NCBI RefSeq assembly: GCF_000382425.1 | Contig: NZ_KB908302.1 | Coordinates: forward strand, 48,724 to 112,723 | Length of the DNA: 64,000 bases | From: Empedobacter brevis NBRC 14943 = ATCC 43319 | GTDB lineage: Bacteria > Bacteroidota > Bacteroidia > Flavobacteriales > Weeksellaceae | Direction of reading: 5' to 3' | In this document: positions 18,479 to 27,363 of the stretch, piece after piece | How positions within the stretch are numbered: position 1 is the first letter of the stretch | Layout of the letters: each line of letters opens with the position of its first letter | Notes under the pieces: generated by a model | Databases searched by the model: none | What the model saw: only the letters and a program-made list of their open reading frames with translations | Told to the model about the DNA's origin: nothing | Program-made: the position numbers and the translations under genes

Positions 18479-18919
18479 TTACACGATATTTAGTTTTAGA
18501 AAAACGTTTTTGTTTGCTAGTCTATCAACCAACATTCTGATGGTAGTTGATTCTAATAATTGTTTCAAATTATTGCGTATTTCTTTAAACTGATCATGCA
18601 ACGGGCATGGATTTTTTTCTGAGCATTGTTTTAAGCCTAAGGCACATCCATTAAAAATTTTATCACCGTCAAACTGTTTGACAATCAATGCTAATGAATG
18701 ATCTAAATGGGCTTCACTCAAATGAAAACCTCCGGTAGGTCCTTTTGTTGATTGTAACAGATTTTTTCGTGTCATTTCCTGTAAAATCTTTCCTATAAAA
18801 TACTCAGGAGAGTCAATTCCTTTGGCAACATCTTTTATACCAACTCTATTCCCTTCTTTTGTCTTCTGAGCAATATAAATTAATGCCCTAATTGCATATT
18901 CGCAAGTTTTTGATAGCAT
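18479..18919 (-). CDS. Rrf2 family regulator, NsrR/IscR-like with Fe-S cysteines
   Basis: A 146-residue winged-helix regulator. It starts with the Rrf2 signature MLSKTCEYAIRALIYIA, has the recognition region SPEYFIGKILQEMTRKNLLQSTKGPTGGFHL, and three cysteines at about residues 92, 99 and 105 (GCALGLKQCSEKNPC) in the place where NsrR and IscR bind a [2Fe-2S] or [4Fe-4S] cluster. It therefore probably senses nitric oxide or cluster status. Its surroundings (RIC, hemerythrin, cytochrome c) fit an NsrR role. A motif copy 40 bases upstream suggests autoregulation. Confidence 0.9.
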   Translation of the reverse strand: MLSKTCEYAIRALIYIAQKTKEGNRVGIKDVAKGIDSPEYFIGKILQEMTRKNLLQSTKGPTGGFHLSEAHLDHSLALIVKQFDGDKIFNGCALGLKQCSEKNPCPLHDQFKEIRNNLKQLLESTTIRMLVDRLANKNVFLKLNIV

Positions 18920-18958
18920 GTCGTATTTTTTATACAGTACAAATATACATGAATATTT

Positions 18959-18985
18959 AATAAAAGAGTAAAAAGTATTTTATTA
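18959..18985 (+). promoter_or_regulatory. Putative Rrf2-type operator, copy 3 (rrf2 promoter)
   Basis: AATAAAAGAGTAAAAAGTAT followed by TTTATTA. The ends form the imperfect palindrome AATAAAA-N12-TTTTATT. It lies upstream of the regulator gene, between it and the hemerythrin gene. Confidence 0.6.
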
Positions 18986-19007
18986 ATTCTTAAATTATTT
19001 TTTTACT

Positions 19008-19463
19008 CTATTTCCAAAATTCATCGATGTAGTTATCATCTACATTTTGATGTACATGATTCAGTTGTTTTCCTATCTGCTCTAATTCGGATTCGTTTAA
19101 TTTTTCTTGAAGAGAAGGAAACCAAGAACGTTCTTCGAAACGAATATGATTTTTCAGATAAAGTGCAAAATCTTCCAGTAATTTTTTTTCAGGCTGGTGA
19201 ATGATCATTTTGACCATCTCTTTTAAAGCAGTATGTTCGGTCTTGATTTGATTGTTATATTCGTCGTTCGAATAAGGAAAGAGAATCTGCTCTTCCTGTT
19301 CGAAATGTTCGTCAAGATGGTTTTTCCAAAAATAATCCACATAATCAGCTATTCGTTTTAACTCCACCTTCTTGTTTAATCCTTGTTCTATTTTCCAGCT
19401 GCAAAGCAACCCGAAATGGTGATCTTTGGATAAGAGGACAATATGTTCATTTCTTTTCATCAT
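19008..19463 (-). CDS. Hemerythrin-like (HHE) domain protein
   Basis: A 151-residue four-helix protein with the spaced histidines and glutamates of a hemerythrin-type di-iron site: LSKDHHFGLLCSWK, LDEHFEQEEQILFPYSNDEYN, KTEHTALKEMV, KNHIRFEERSWFPSLQEKL. It lacks the ScdA N-terminal domain present in the RIC protein encoded nearby. By analogy with related small proteins, it may bind oxygen or nitric oxide or store iron for cluster repair. A clear motif copy (19508-19535) lies about 45 bases upstream, so it is probably under the same Rrf2 regulator. Confidence 0.88.
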   Translation of the reverse strand: MMKRNEHIVLLSKDHHFGLLCSWKIEQGLNKKVELKRIADYVDYFWKNHLDEHFEQEEQILFPYSNDEYNNQIKTEHTALKEMVKMIIHQPEKKLLEDFALYLKNHIRFEERSWFPSLQEKLNESELEQIGKQLNHVHQNVDDNYIDEFWK

Positions 19464-19507
19464 GTTATAATTAAGGTTTTTATAGTATTAAAGATAAGAT
19501 AAATTTA

Positions 19508-19535
19508 GAATAAAAGAGATAAAAGTATTTTATTG
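19508..19535 (+). promoter_or_regulatory. Putative Rrf2-type operator, copy 4 (hemerythrin promoter)
   Basis: AATAAAAGAGATAAAAGTAT followed by TTTATTG. It is the best copy of the motif and differs from copy 3 at only a few positions. It sits in the divergent interval between the hemerythrin gene and menC. Confidence 0.6.
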
Positions 19536-19688
19536 TGATTGTATTTTTTTTCAATAGATTATTTCAGTTGGAGAGATAAATTTTTAATTTTGATCAGCGT
19601 TTTAGACGTTTTCTGTTTTTAATAAGTTCTGCCTGTTATTTATATAAAACAACTTTCCAGGCTAATCATATTTGACTAAATTTGAGAA

Positions 19689-20726
19689 ATGAAAGCAAGT
19701 TTTGAACCTTATATATTGAAATTTAAGAACCCAAGTGGTACTTCACGTGGCGTTTTAACAGAGAAATTGACTTATCTTTTTAAAATAGAAGAAGATGGAA
19801 AAGAGTATGTTGGTGAATGCGGATTGTTTAAAGGATTGAGTTTTGACGACAGACCGGATTATGAAGAAAAATTACAATGGGTTTGTGATCATATTGAATT
19901 GGGAGTGGATGAACTTTGGAATCAATTGCGCGAATGGCCATCGATCCAATTTGGTGTTGAACAGGTTTTTCAAAGCGTTTCTGCAAATCGATACAACGAT
20001 AAATACACGGATAAATTAAATCCGGATTTATACGAATCAGCTTTTTCTACAGGAGACAAAGGAATACAGACAAACGGTTTGATTTGGATGGGATCTGTTG
20101 ATTTTATGCGTGAACAAATCAAAGAAAAATTAGGAATAGGTTTTAAGTGTATCAAATTGAAAATTGGAGTTGATTGGGAAAATGAACATCACATTTTGCA
20201 ACAATTACGTACTGAATTTTCTGCCGAGCAATTAGAATTGCGTGTTGATGCAAACGGAGGATTTACATTTGAAGAAGCGAAAGTTGTTTTACAGCAATTA
20301 GCTGATTTACAAATTCATTCAATCGAACAGCCTATCAAAGCAGGACAAATAGAGTTGATGACAACATTATGTGCTTCGACACCAACACCAATTGCTTTGG
20401 ATGAAGAACTTATTGGAGTTGTTCACCAAGAAGATAAATTCAAATTAATAGAAAAAATAAAACCTCAGTATATTATTTTGAAACCAAGTTTAGTAGGAGG
20501 AATTAGAGGATCTTTAGAATGGATAAATGCAGCAGATACGTATGAAATTCCTTTTTGGATAACATCTGCTTTAGAAAGTAATATCGGATTGAATGCTATT
20601 GCACAATGGACAGCTATTTTATATCCGGAAATGCCGCAAGGACTTGGAACTGGAGGATTATTTACCAATAACTTTCCAAGTAGATTAGAATTAAGAGGAG
20701 AATATTTATTTAGAAATAAACAATGA
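19689..20726 (+). CDS. menC: o-Succinylbenzoate synthase
   Basis: An enolase-superfamily enzyme of menaquinone synthesis that dehydrates SHCHC to o-succinylbenzoate. In its 345 residues are the catalytic lysine pair in CIKLKIG, the metal ligands in RVDANGGF, IEQPI and ALDEEL, and the second lysine in YIILKPSLVGG. The order and spacing fit the muconate-lactonising subgroup. It overlaps the next gene by four bases (ATGA) and is in one operon with menE, which uses its product. Menaquinone is the respiratory quinone in this group of bacteria. A TAAATTTG element at 19677-19684 is so close to the ATG that the message may be nearly leaderless. Confidence 0.92.
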   Translation: MKASFEPYILKFKNPSGTSRGVLTEKLTYLFKIEEDGKEYVGECGLFKGLSFDDRPDYEEKLQWVCDHIELGVDELWNQLREWPSIQFGVEQVFQSVSANRYNDKYTDKLNPDLYESAFSTGDKGIQTNGLIWMGSVDFMREQIKEKLGIGFKCIKLKIGVDWENEHHILQQLRTEFSAEQLELRVDANGGFTFEEAKVVLQQLADLQIHSIEQPIKAGQIELMTTLCASTPTPIALDEELIGVVHQEDKFKLIEKIKPQYIILKPSLVGGIRGSLEWINAADTYEIPFWITSALESNIGLNAIAQWTAILYPEMPQGLGTGGLFTNNFPSRLELRGEYLFRNKQ

Positions 20727-21337
20727 TCAATAAATTATTTATCACAGCGATAGCAAGTGTTGTTTTAATGAGTTGTCAAACAACAAAGAAAACAACAGGT
20801 ATTGAAGCAATTCAAAAATATCAGACAGAATTAGCTGCATCGTATACCAATCCTGAAACAACGCCTTTGGTTGACGAAGAAAAAACGAATTTTAAAGGAA
20901 TTACTTTTTTTCCAATTAGTGAAAAGTATATAGTCAAAGCAAGATTTACACCAATTCAAAACGGAAAAGTAATTCCATTTCCAACTTCAGCAAAGAAAAT
21001 TAAACATTACAAAGAATACGGTACAGTTACATTTAAGTTGGATGATGTTGAACAAACACTAACGGTTTATCAATCTTATCCGATTATGGAGAAATATGCG
21101 GATAGCCTGTTTTTACCTTTTATGGACGAAACAAACGGCGTGACATCTTATGGAGGAGGTCGTTATTTGGATTTGAGTACAAAAGATTTAGGGAATAAAT
21201 CGAATGAGATTATTTTAGATTTTAACCAGGTTTACAATCCCTATTGCGCGTACAGTAAACATTACAATTGCCCGATTCCTCCGGCAAATAATGTATTGGA
21301 TGTAGAAATTAATGCGGGCGTAAGTTATCATAAATAG
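20723..21337 (+). CDS. DUF1684 lipoprotein
   Basis: A 204-residue protein with a lipoprotein signal (INKLFITAIASVVLMSC; lipobox cysteine near residue 18). The conserved part is of DUF1684: FFPISEKYIVKARF, GTVTFKLDDVEQTLTVYQ, FLPFMDETNGVTSYGGGRYLDL and DFNQVYNPYCAYSKHYNCPIPPANNVLDVEINAG, the last with the NPYCAY and CPIPP elements that mark the family. The function is unknown. Its place between menC and menE, joined by overlap and a one-base gap, is probably simple co-transcription rather than a quinone role. Confidence 0.88.
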   Translation: MINKLFITAIASVVLMSCQTTKKTTGIEAIQKYQTELAASYTNPETTPLVDEEKTNFKGITFFPISEKYIVKARFTPIQNGKVIPFPTSAKKIKHYKEYGTVTFKLDDVEQTLTVYQSYPIMEKYADSLFLPFMDETNGVTSYGGGRYLDLSTKDLGNKSNEIILDFNQVYNPYCAYSKHYNCPIPPANNVLDVEINAGVSYHK

Positions 21338-21338
21338 A

Positions 21339-22361
21339 ATGTTATTTTTAGATTTTTCCAAATTCGATTTTCAGGTAGATACGATTCAACCGATCAATGA
21401 TTTTGAACAAACGGTCAAAAAATTTCTGGTTGAGTGGTTCTCCGATTCAACAACAATGATAGCACATACTTCCGGTTCAACAGGAGAACCGAAAGAGATT
21501 GTATTGACAAAAGAGAATATGCGTAAAAGTGCAAATATGACGGGTAAATATTTGCATCTAAAACAAGGAGATTCAGCTTTGTTAGCAATGCCTGTGACGT
21601 ATATTGCAGGAAAATTGATGTTGATTCGTGCTGTAGAAATTGGATTGAAATTGATTTGTATAGAGCCCACTTCTCGCATTTCTTTGGCTGAAATCAACAA
21701 TGGAATTCATCAACAGTTAGAGACAATTGATTTTGTTGCATTAACACCAATGCAGGTAGAAAATTCGTTGAATTTTGTTTCAAAATGCAAGAAATTAATT
21801 ATTGGTGGAGCACCGCTTTCTGATCAGGTAAAACAACATTTATCTCTTTTTGACAATGAAGTTTATGAAACTTATGCAATGACAGAAACGATAACGCATA
21901 TTGCTTTTAAACAGGTTAAGAATGCTAAATTTCCAAATGTTGAAAATGTTTTTGAAGCATTTGAAGAAGTTAAAATTTCGCAGGATGATCGAGGTTGTTT
22001 GGTGATTGATACACCATATGATGGCTTAAGAGTCGTTACAAATGATATTGTTGAGGTTTTGGATCATCGTAAATTCAATTGGATTGGACGGGCTGATAAT
22101 GTAATCAATTCCGGTGGAATAAAGTTATTTCCGGAGCAAATAGAAGATAAACTGAAGCCGTTTATTGGTTCAGATTTTTATGTTACATCAAAACCGGATG
22201 AGTTGTTAGGACAAAAATTAATTTTAGTCGTGGAAGGAGAGAAGAGAACCTTTGATTTTTCTTCTATCGATTTAACCAAATACCAATTACCGAAAGAAAT
22301 TCTTTTTCTGCCCAGCTTTCCCAGAACAGAAAGTGGAAAAATAAAAAGACAGAAATTTTAG
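21339..22361 (+). CDS. menE: o-Succinylbenzoate-CoA ligase (short form)
   Basis: A member of the ANL (AMP-forming) superfamily that activates o-succinylbenzoate with ATP and CoA for menaquinone synthesis. Seen: the P-loop-like motif AHTSGSTGEPKEI, the adenine-binding YETYAMTETITH, the ribose aspartate region DIVEVLDHRKFNWIGRADNVINSGGIKLFPEQIE, and the C-terminal catalytic lysine in RTESGKIKRQKF. With 340 residues it is shorter than the usual 450-490 because the N-terminal domain is reduced, a form common in flavobacteria. It is paired with menC in one operon. Confidence 0.88.
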   Translation: MLFLDFSKFDFQVDTIQPINDFEQTVKKFLVEWFSDSTTMIAHTSGSTGEPKEIVLTKENMRKSANMTGKYLHLKQGDSALLAMPVTYIAGKLMLIRAVEIGLKLICIEPTSRISLAEINNGIHQQLETIDFVALTPMQVENSLNFVSKCKKLIIGGAPLSDQVKQHLSLFDNEVYETYAMTETITHIAFKQVKNAKFPNVENVFEAFEEVKISQDDRGCLVIDTPYDGLRVVTNDIVEVLDHRKFNWIGRADNVINSGGIKLFPEQIEDKLKPFIGSDFYVTSKPDELLGQKLILVVEGEKRTFDFSSIDLTKYQLPKEILFLPSFPRTESGKIKRQKF

Positions 22362-22366
22362 AAGAT

Positions 22367-22398
22367 AAAAAAATCATCAAGTAATTGATGATTTTTTG
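22367..22398. terminator. Terminator after the men operon
   Basis: AAATCATCAA pairs with TTGATGATTT around a four-base loop, flanked by A- and T-runs, so it can act in both directions. Confidence 0.85.
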
Positions 22399-22503
22399 TT
22401 TATCGGAAAAAATTAAACTTCTGCCCGATAAAAAATACACTTCATCGAAAATAATTTTAATTGTTTTTAGCGGAGCTTAGATTTGACTTCAAATATATAG
22501 TGT

Positions 22504-23637
22504 ATGAAAAAAATAGGTTTAATTTTTATGTTTTTGTTATCTTTTCAGCTTGTTTTCTCACAAGAAAAAGAAGTTAATTTTGAGGCAGATTATATCAAAA
22601 CAAATCAAGGAAACACAACAATTGAAATCAATGAAATGCAGGAATTGGTTTATTTGATTCTTGCTTTAACCGAAACGGCAAATAATCCCAATATAATTAA
22701 CCAAACAACTTCGTATTATCAGGAAGTAGCAGCAAATTTCAAAACATTTTCTTCCCATGGAATTGTCAAAGCTTTTGACGAAGAACTGAAAACAAATATT
22801 GTTAATTTTATTCTACTACCGGCAAATGCTTATGGATTTAAATTCGAAGGTGAAAAAATAGTACGAACGAATGTGTATATTTTTCCCGCAAAAGGAATTG
22901 GGAAATTTGAAGTAAAAGAGAATCCGATTTTGAACTATATAGACCAATTGGAAGATTTTTCGAAGAAAACAAAATTTAGAGCGTTTTATCAAGCACATAA
23001 AACATATTATGATTCTTTGAAAACGGAATATAAAAATTTTGCGGATATAGAAAAACAAAGAAGTTGGTTAGAACAAAAATTTGACACGACTATTCATAGT
23101 TACCGTGTACTAACGTCTCCGTTAATGGGAGCCATAAATGCTACACATACTTTTGAAGACAATGAGTTCAAAGAAATTTTACTTTTTTTACCAACCATTC
23201 GGTCTGATAAAGATTGGTCAGAATTGTATAAAAAAGCCATGAATACACGCATTATTTTTACGGAAATCGATCACAATTATGTTGGCCCTGTAAGTGAGAA
23301 AAATACTGAAAAAATCAATTCAATCTTTGATCATCGTCAGATTTGGGTGGATGCAAATAATAAGGGAACGGGGCATTATCCAAATCCTATAAAGATTTTT
23401 GATGAATATTTGACTTGGGGATTGTATGTGTTGTACGCATATGATACATTTGGAAATGAAAGTGAAGTTTTTGAACAAACCATCCGGAATGTAAATGAGG
23501 TGATGGTGAATAAAAGAGGTTTTATCAAGTTCAAAGCGTTCAATGAATTTTTATTACAGCTTTATCAAAACAACAAAGAAAAAAAGATCGAAATGTTATA
23601 CCCACAATTATTGGACTGGTCGTCAAAGCAACTGTAA
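22504..23637 (+). CDS. Secreted protein of unknown function
   Basis: A 377-residue protein with a clear signal peptide (MKKIGLIFMFLLSFQLVFSQ) that is exported. I do not recognise the family with certainty. The middle has FTEIDHNYVGPVSEKN (about residues 255-270) and DANNKGTGHYPNPIKIFDEYLTWGLYVLYAYD, reminiscent of degenerate zinc-peptidase-like DUF4932 proteins. No complete HExxH motif is seen, so protease activity is doubtful. Thirteen bases later comes a LytS-type sensor kinase gene; the secreted protein may be a target or a partner of that system. Confidence 0.7.
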   Translation: MKKIGLIFMFLLSFQLVFSQEKEVNFEADYIKTNQGNTTIEINEMQELVYLILALTETANNPNIINQTTSYYQEVAANFKTFSSHGIVKAFDEELKTNIVNFILLPANAYGFKFEGEKIVRTNVYIFPAKGIGKFEVKENPILNYIDQLEDFSKKTKFRAFYQAHKTYYDSLKTEYKNFADIEKQRSWLEQKFDTTIHSYRVLTSPLMGAINATHTFEDNEFKEILLFLPTIRSDKDWSELYKKAMNTRIIFTEIDHNYVGPVSEKNTEKINSIFDHRQIWVDANNKGTGHYPNPIKIFDEYLTWGLYVLYAYDTFGNESEVFEQTIRNVNEVMVNKRGFIKFKAFNEFLLQLYQNNKEKKIEMLYPQLLDWSSKQL

Positions 23638-23650
23638 TTTAGAATAATTT

Positions 23651-24814
23651 ATGACACAAAAAGAAACGTCAAAAGGTTATTTTTATACCAAAATAGAGCA
23701 CTTCGATTTTGATAAATTTTATTCAAAAAAGATGCGTTTCAGCCTGCATTTTTTGATGTGGGGAGGATTTGGAATCTTATTGATGCTGACATATCAGCTG
23801 GCGTATAAATTGACTTTTTTTGAAGCATTGATGATGACGCTTCGAATGACAAGCGTCAATATGAGTGTTTTTTATGTGTTCTTTTATCTTATTTTTCCAA
23901 AATTCACGTATTTAAATCGGTTCAATTCCATTTTACTGCTGTTAATGAGCGGTATTATTTGTGGTATTTTATGGCTCTTTGTCACATATCTGTTTTCAAA
24001 AATATATGTTTTTTTGGGAATTGATATTGCGAATGGTGAGTTGAAAGGTGCAATTTCTATGAGTGCCAATCAAACACTGAAAGAAGCTATTTCTCCCAAA
24101 CGATTGATTGCTCAAGCCATGATTATTTTTGCAAATTTATCCCCTTTTTTCTTCTTTAAACTATTGTTCGAAATCTTTAGAGTTTACAACAAAGTTTTAA
24201 AAATTCAGAAACAAAAGGCGAGCTTAGAAATTGAAAATATCAACATTGAAAAAGATTTTTTGAAAGCGCAATTGAATCCGCATTTCTTGTTCAATACCCT
24301 GAATAATTTATATGGATTAACCATAAAAAAAGAGGATTCGGCTCCGGAAATGATTCTGAATCTTTCGGAAATAATGAGCTATACTTTGTATGAATCGAAC
24401 ACGACAAAAGTTCCTTTGTCAAAGGAATTAGCATTCATACAAAATTATTTTCAGCTTGAGAAAATGCGCTATTCGAATGAGAATAGAATTACTTTAGAGA
24501 TATCGAATTTTAATCATTCCAATTTAATGATAGCGCCATTGTTAACGTTTACATTTATAGAAAATGCATTCAAATATGGATTAAAAAATAAAGCGAATTG
24601 TTTTTTACACTTAAAAATTGAAATAAAAGAAAAAGAGTTTAGATTTCATCTTCAGAATGACAAAATGGTAGGAGAAGAAAATAAAAATGTTGGCGGTATC
24701 GGAACTGAAAATGCCAGAAAACGTTTGCAGCTTTTGTATCCCTCAAAACACCGGTTAACAATTCATAATTGTGCGGATACATTCGAAGTGAAATTAAGTA
24801 TAGATTTGGATTAA
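23651..24814 (+). CDS. LytS-type membrane sensor histidine kinase
   Basis: A 387-residue kinase with four membrane helices in the first 180 residues (for example FGILLMLTYQLAYKLTFFEALMM, VFFYLIFP, LLLMSGIICGILWLFVTYLF, IIFANLSPFFFFKLLFEIF), a short coiled linker, then the His_kinase domain with the phosphorylated histidine in FLKAQLNPHFLFNTLNNLYGL. A GHKL ATPase follows, with the N-box FIENAFKYGLKNK and the glycine-rich GGIGTENARKRLQLLYP. It has no recognisable extracytoplasmic sensor domain; the membrane helices are likely the sensor. The response-regulator gene begins three bases after its stop. Confidence 0.92.
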   Translation: MTQKETSKGYFYTKIEHFDFDKFYSKKMRFSLHFLMWGGFGILLMLTYQLAYKLTFFEALMMTLRMTSVNMSVFYVFFYLIFPKFTYLNRFNSILLLLMSGIICGILWLFVTYLFSKIYVFLGIDIANGELKGAISMSANQTLKEAISPKRLIAQAMIIFANLSPFFFFKLLFEIFRVYNKVLKIQKQKASLEIENINIEKDFLKAQLNPHFLFNTLNNLYGLTIKKEDSAPEMILNLSEIMSYTLYESNTTKVPLSKELAFIQNYFQLEKMRYSNENRITLEISNFNHSNLMIAPLLTFTFIENAFKYGLKNKANCFLHLKIEIKEKEFRFHLQNDKMVGEENKNVGGIGTENARKRLQLLYPSKHRLTIHNCADTFEVKLSIDLD

Positions 24815-24816
24815 AT

Positions 24817-25515
24817 ATGAAGAAATTAAGCTGTATTATTCTTGATGACGAACCGCTTGGAAGAGAAATTATTGAGCACTTTTCTTCAAAAATTTCGTTC
24901 CTGGATGTTAAAAAATCGTTTGAAGATCCGATTGAAGCAATGTTATTTTTGCAAGAACATACGATCGATTTATTAATAACAGATATCAATATGCCGCAAA
25001 TAAATGGAATTGAATTGGTGCAGTCTCTTCGTCATCCGCCCGCTATTATTTTTGTTACGGCGCACCGCGATTTTGCATTGGATGGATTTGATTCCGGGGC
25101 CATTGATTATTTGGTAAAGCCTGTTCGTTTTGAACGATTTTTAACAGCAGTGAATCGGGTAAAAGAACGTCAGAAAGAAGTTTATGACACTGAAACTGTC
25201 GTTCGAGATTTTATATTTGTCAAAGCAAATGGAAAATTAGAGAAAATTATTTTTGCCGAAATCATTTACATCGAAGCACAAGGAGATTACCTGAAGATTG
25301 TGACAAAAAATGAATATTTTGTCACATTGTCTACGATGAAATCATTTGAAGAACATCTGGTTATTCCTGAATTTCTGCGAGTTCAGCGTTCCTTTATCGT
25401 CAATGTTTCGGCCATACGATCTTTTTCGGGTCATACAATCGAATTAGACAACGGTAAATCGATTTCTATTTCTGTTTCGAAAAAAGATGAGCTATTCAAA
25501 ATTTTAGGTGTTTAG
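24817..25515 (+). CDS. LytTR family response regulator
   Basis: The partner of the kinase upstream. The receiver domain (residues 1-120) has the acidic pair in CIILDDEPLG, the phospho-acceptor aspartate in LLITDINMPQINGIEL, the threonine in IIFVTAHRD and the lysine in DYLVKPVRFERF. The C-terminal LytTR DNA-binding domain has YIEAQGDYLKIVTKNEYFVTLSTMKSFEEHL and FLRVQRSFIVNVSAI. The start at 24817 is at the standard receiver N-terminus (MKKLSCIILDDEPLG). Target genes are unknown; the secreted protein gene in front is a natural candidate. Confidence 0.93.
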   Translation: MKKLSCIILDDEPLGREIIEHFSSKISFLDVKKSFEDPIEAMLFLQEHTIDLLITDINMPQINGIELVQSLRHPPAIIFVTAHRDFALDGFDSGAIDYLVKPVRFERFLTAVNRVKERQKEVYDTETVVRDFIFVKANGKLEKIIFAEIIYIEAQGDYLKIVTKNEYFVTLSTMKSFEEHLVIPEFLRVQRSFIVNVSAIRSFSGHTIELDNGKSISISVSKKDELFKILGV

Positions 25516-25577
25516 AAAAGGAACTTTGTCAACTACCAAAAAAATCTTAATTTTAGCGCTACTAAAAAACGTATGCT

Positions 25578-26450
25578 GTGGATTACAATCGATTTTTTAA
25601 TGACATTTTTTTCTTGATTCTTGATGATGAAATGGATGAAAATCAATATCCTATCTGGAAAAGTTTTTCGTTTATTCACAATCCTATTCAGCAATTAATC
25701 AAGGCTCAAGATTTATTAAATCAATTGTTACATGAATTTCCGAAAGATAAAAAAGCACTTTTTTTGAAGGGAGTTGTTCAGCGAAATTTAAATTTTAATG
25801 AAGAATCTATTTTATATCTTTTAGAAGCTAAAAAGGAAGATTATTATCTGTATGCAGCGAACTTTTACATTGCTGAATATTACATGCACAAATTAAAATT
25901 TGAAGAAGCCCAGAAATACTTAAAAGAAATTGAAATTATTTATCCGGCCAACCAGCGTTTTCTTTTTTTATCTGTTTTGGTAAATTTGGAACTTTTTAAT
26001 TTTGAAGAAGCTAAACGTTATCTGAATGCATTGTACCAGTTAGTTGAAGATAAAAAGGTATTGGAGTTGTTGGGTAAAAATCTTCAAATTACAGAAGAAA
26101 TTGTATTGAAAACTACGAATAGGTTAGTGTTGAAGAATTTTAAATTGAGAAGTTTGAACTACAATCTTCAGCTCAAAACGAATTTGATTTCATTCTATAA
26201 GAATTTTGCGGATATCGGAGTGAATTTTAATGGAATCAATTGTTTTATCATGGCACTTACTTTAAAACAAATTACATTGTATCCGACTTTTCATAACCTT
26301 GAAATCTATAATGTACAAACTGTTTTAGATTTTATTGATGTAGACAAAAAAAGTGTACAAATGCGTTTGGATGACATCGATTTTGAACATGATTTTGTCA
26401 GAAGTTATCATGAGTACCTGGAAGTAGAAATTTTACTGAAAGAAGATTAA
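25578..26450 (+). CDS. TPR-like helical protein of unknown function
   Basis: A 290-residue protein without a signal peptide or membrane helix. It consists of helical pairs resembling tetratricopeptide repeats in residues about 45-165 (LLHEFPKDKKALFLKGVVQRNLNFNEESILYLLEAKK, YLYAANFYIAEYYMHKLKFEEAQKYLKEIEIIYP, ANQRFLFLSVLVNLELFNFEEAKRYLNALYQL). The C-terminal 100 residues have no recognised domain. The frame opens with GTG at 25578; the next in-frame ATG is about 17 codons in, so the exact start is unsure. It is followed by another small unknown gene after 31 bases and a terminator. Confidence 0.65.
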   Translation: MDYNRFFNDIFFLILDDEMDENQYPIWKSFSFIHNPIQQLIKAQDLLNQLLHEFPKDKKALFLKGVVQRNLNFNEESILYLLEAKKEDYYLYAANFYIAEYYMHKLKFEEAQKYLKEIEIIYPANQRFLFLSVLVNLELFNFEEAKRYLNALYQLVEDKKVLELLGKNLQITEEIVLKTTNRLVLKNFKLRSLNYNLQLKTNLISFYKNFADIGVNFNGINCFIMALTLKQITLYPTFHNLEIYNVQTVLDFIDVDKKSVQMRLDDIDFEHDFVRSYHEYLEVEILLKED

Positions 26451-26481
26451 AAAAATATTTATTTTTGCCAAAATTTAGAGG

Positions 26482-26862
26482 ATGGAGTTTGTTCAAAATA
26501 AAGAGGAAATTTTTGATAATGTAGAATTGTTTCTGGAAGGTTTGGAAATGGGAACTGAATTAGAAAAAACGAAAACAATTCAATTAATTAAAAAATCAAA
26601 AACATTTTTAGTGATTGATACTGATGAAGTACTGGTTTTTGCGCCAAGCACATTTATCGGGTATAAAGAGAATAAGATTGAAAATTTTTTCGGACAGTTA
26701 GCAGAACATGAAACAAATGCAGTTTTGACGAAATTGTTAGGTTCGACACCAAAAATTGATAAAACATTAGATGAACAATTTCTGGATTTTTGTGACGAAT
26801 TAGAAATTAACCGCAACGATGTGGGGCTTTCCCGAGATTATTGGATTGTAAAAGATATATAA
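26482..26862 (+). CDS. Conserved-looking hypothetical protein, 126 residues
   Basis: A small acidic cytoplasmic protein that I do not recognise. It has no signal peptide or membrane segment; the sequence alternates predicted beta-strands (FLVIDTDEVLVFAPSTFIGYKEN) and helices (FDNVELFLEGLEMG, VLTKLLGSTPKIDKTLDEQFLDFCDELEI). It may be co-transcribed with the TPR-like gene 31 bases upstream. The terminator at 26865-26906 follows immediately after its stop, which supports it as a real transcribed gene. Confidence 0.7.
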   Translation: MEFVQNKEEIFDNVELFLEGLEMGTELEKTKTIQLIKKSKTFLVIDTDEVLVFAPSTFIGYKENKIENFFGQLAEHETNAVLTKLLGSTPKIDKTLDEQFLDFCDELEINRNDVGLSRDYWIVKDI

Positions 26863-26864
26863 AT

Positions 26865-26906
26865 CAAAAAAGACCTTTTCAAACGATTTGAAAAGGTCTT
26901 TTTGTC
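26865..26906. terminator. Bidirectional terminator
   Basis: AAAAAGACCTTTTCAA pairs perfectly with TTGAAAAGGTCTTTTT around a 5-base loop. It serves the gene on the left and the convergent minus-strand gene on the right. Confidence 0.9.
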
Positions 26907-26917
26907 TGATAAAAATA

Positions 26918-27256
26918 TTAACGAATTAAATTTCTTTCGGGTTTACAAATAGGCTTTATACCAGCCAAAGCGCTGTTTATCTCACACTGTAACAAACCAC
27001 TTCCACCGCCATAATGATGAATTTGGTGAATTGAAGGAAAATTGGCACTTATCCATTCTTCTACTTTTTCAAGCTCCGAAGCACCAATTCCACTACTATA
27101 TAAAACAATTTCGACTTTATTCGTTGACATATACCATTTCAGTTCTTCTTGTCTACATGTACAAAATGCTTTCCATTTTTCATTTTTGTTAATTACACGT
27201 TCCAGTGTCTCAACAATTTCCTTATTTTTTCCAAAGACAGCCAGCTGTACTTGCAT
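26918..27256 (-). CDS. Hypothetical protein, 112 residues
   Basis: A small soluble protein that I do not recognise. Its first 60 residues have an alternating strand/helix pattern (QVQLAVFGKNKEIVETLERVIN, VEIVLYSSGIGASELEKVEEWI), with a cysteine-containing FCTCRQEE between them and a glycine-rich HHYGGGSGLLQCEINSALAG near the C-terminus. This could be a small Rossmann-like or receiver-like fold, but no catalytic motif is evident. It starts with ATG at 27256 and shares the terminator at 26865-26906. Confidence 0.55.
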   Translation of the reverse strand: MQVQLAVFGKNKEIVETLERVINKNEKWKAFCTCRQEELKWYMSTNKVEIVLYSSGIGASELEKVEEWISANFPSIHQIHHYGGGSGLLQCEINSALAGIKPICKPERNLIR

Positions 27257-27333
27257 ACCTACTTAATTTATATGACAAAATAACAACACAATTGGTGGAT
27301 TGACATTGATTTACGTCAAGAAAAGTAGAAGAT

Positions 27334-27362
27334 AAAAAAAACCGTTTCAAAAGAAACGGTTT
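27334..27362 (-). terminator. Terminator of the TPR gene
   Basis: ACCGTTTC and GAAACGGT are inverted repeats with a 4-base loop; the minus strand continues with a T-run. It abuts the stop codon of the TPR gene. Confidence 0.8.
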
Positions 27363-27363
27363 G

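Noticed and set aside
22504..23637. Secreted protein as an active zinc protease
   Set aside because: The similarity is limited to an IDHNYV-like segment; no HExxH motif is present.
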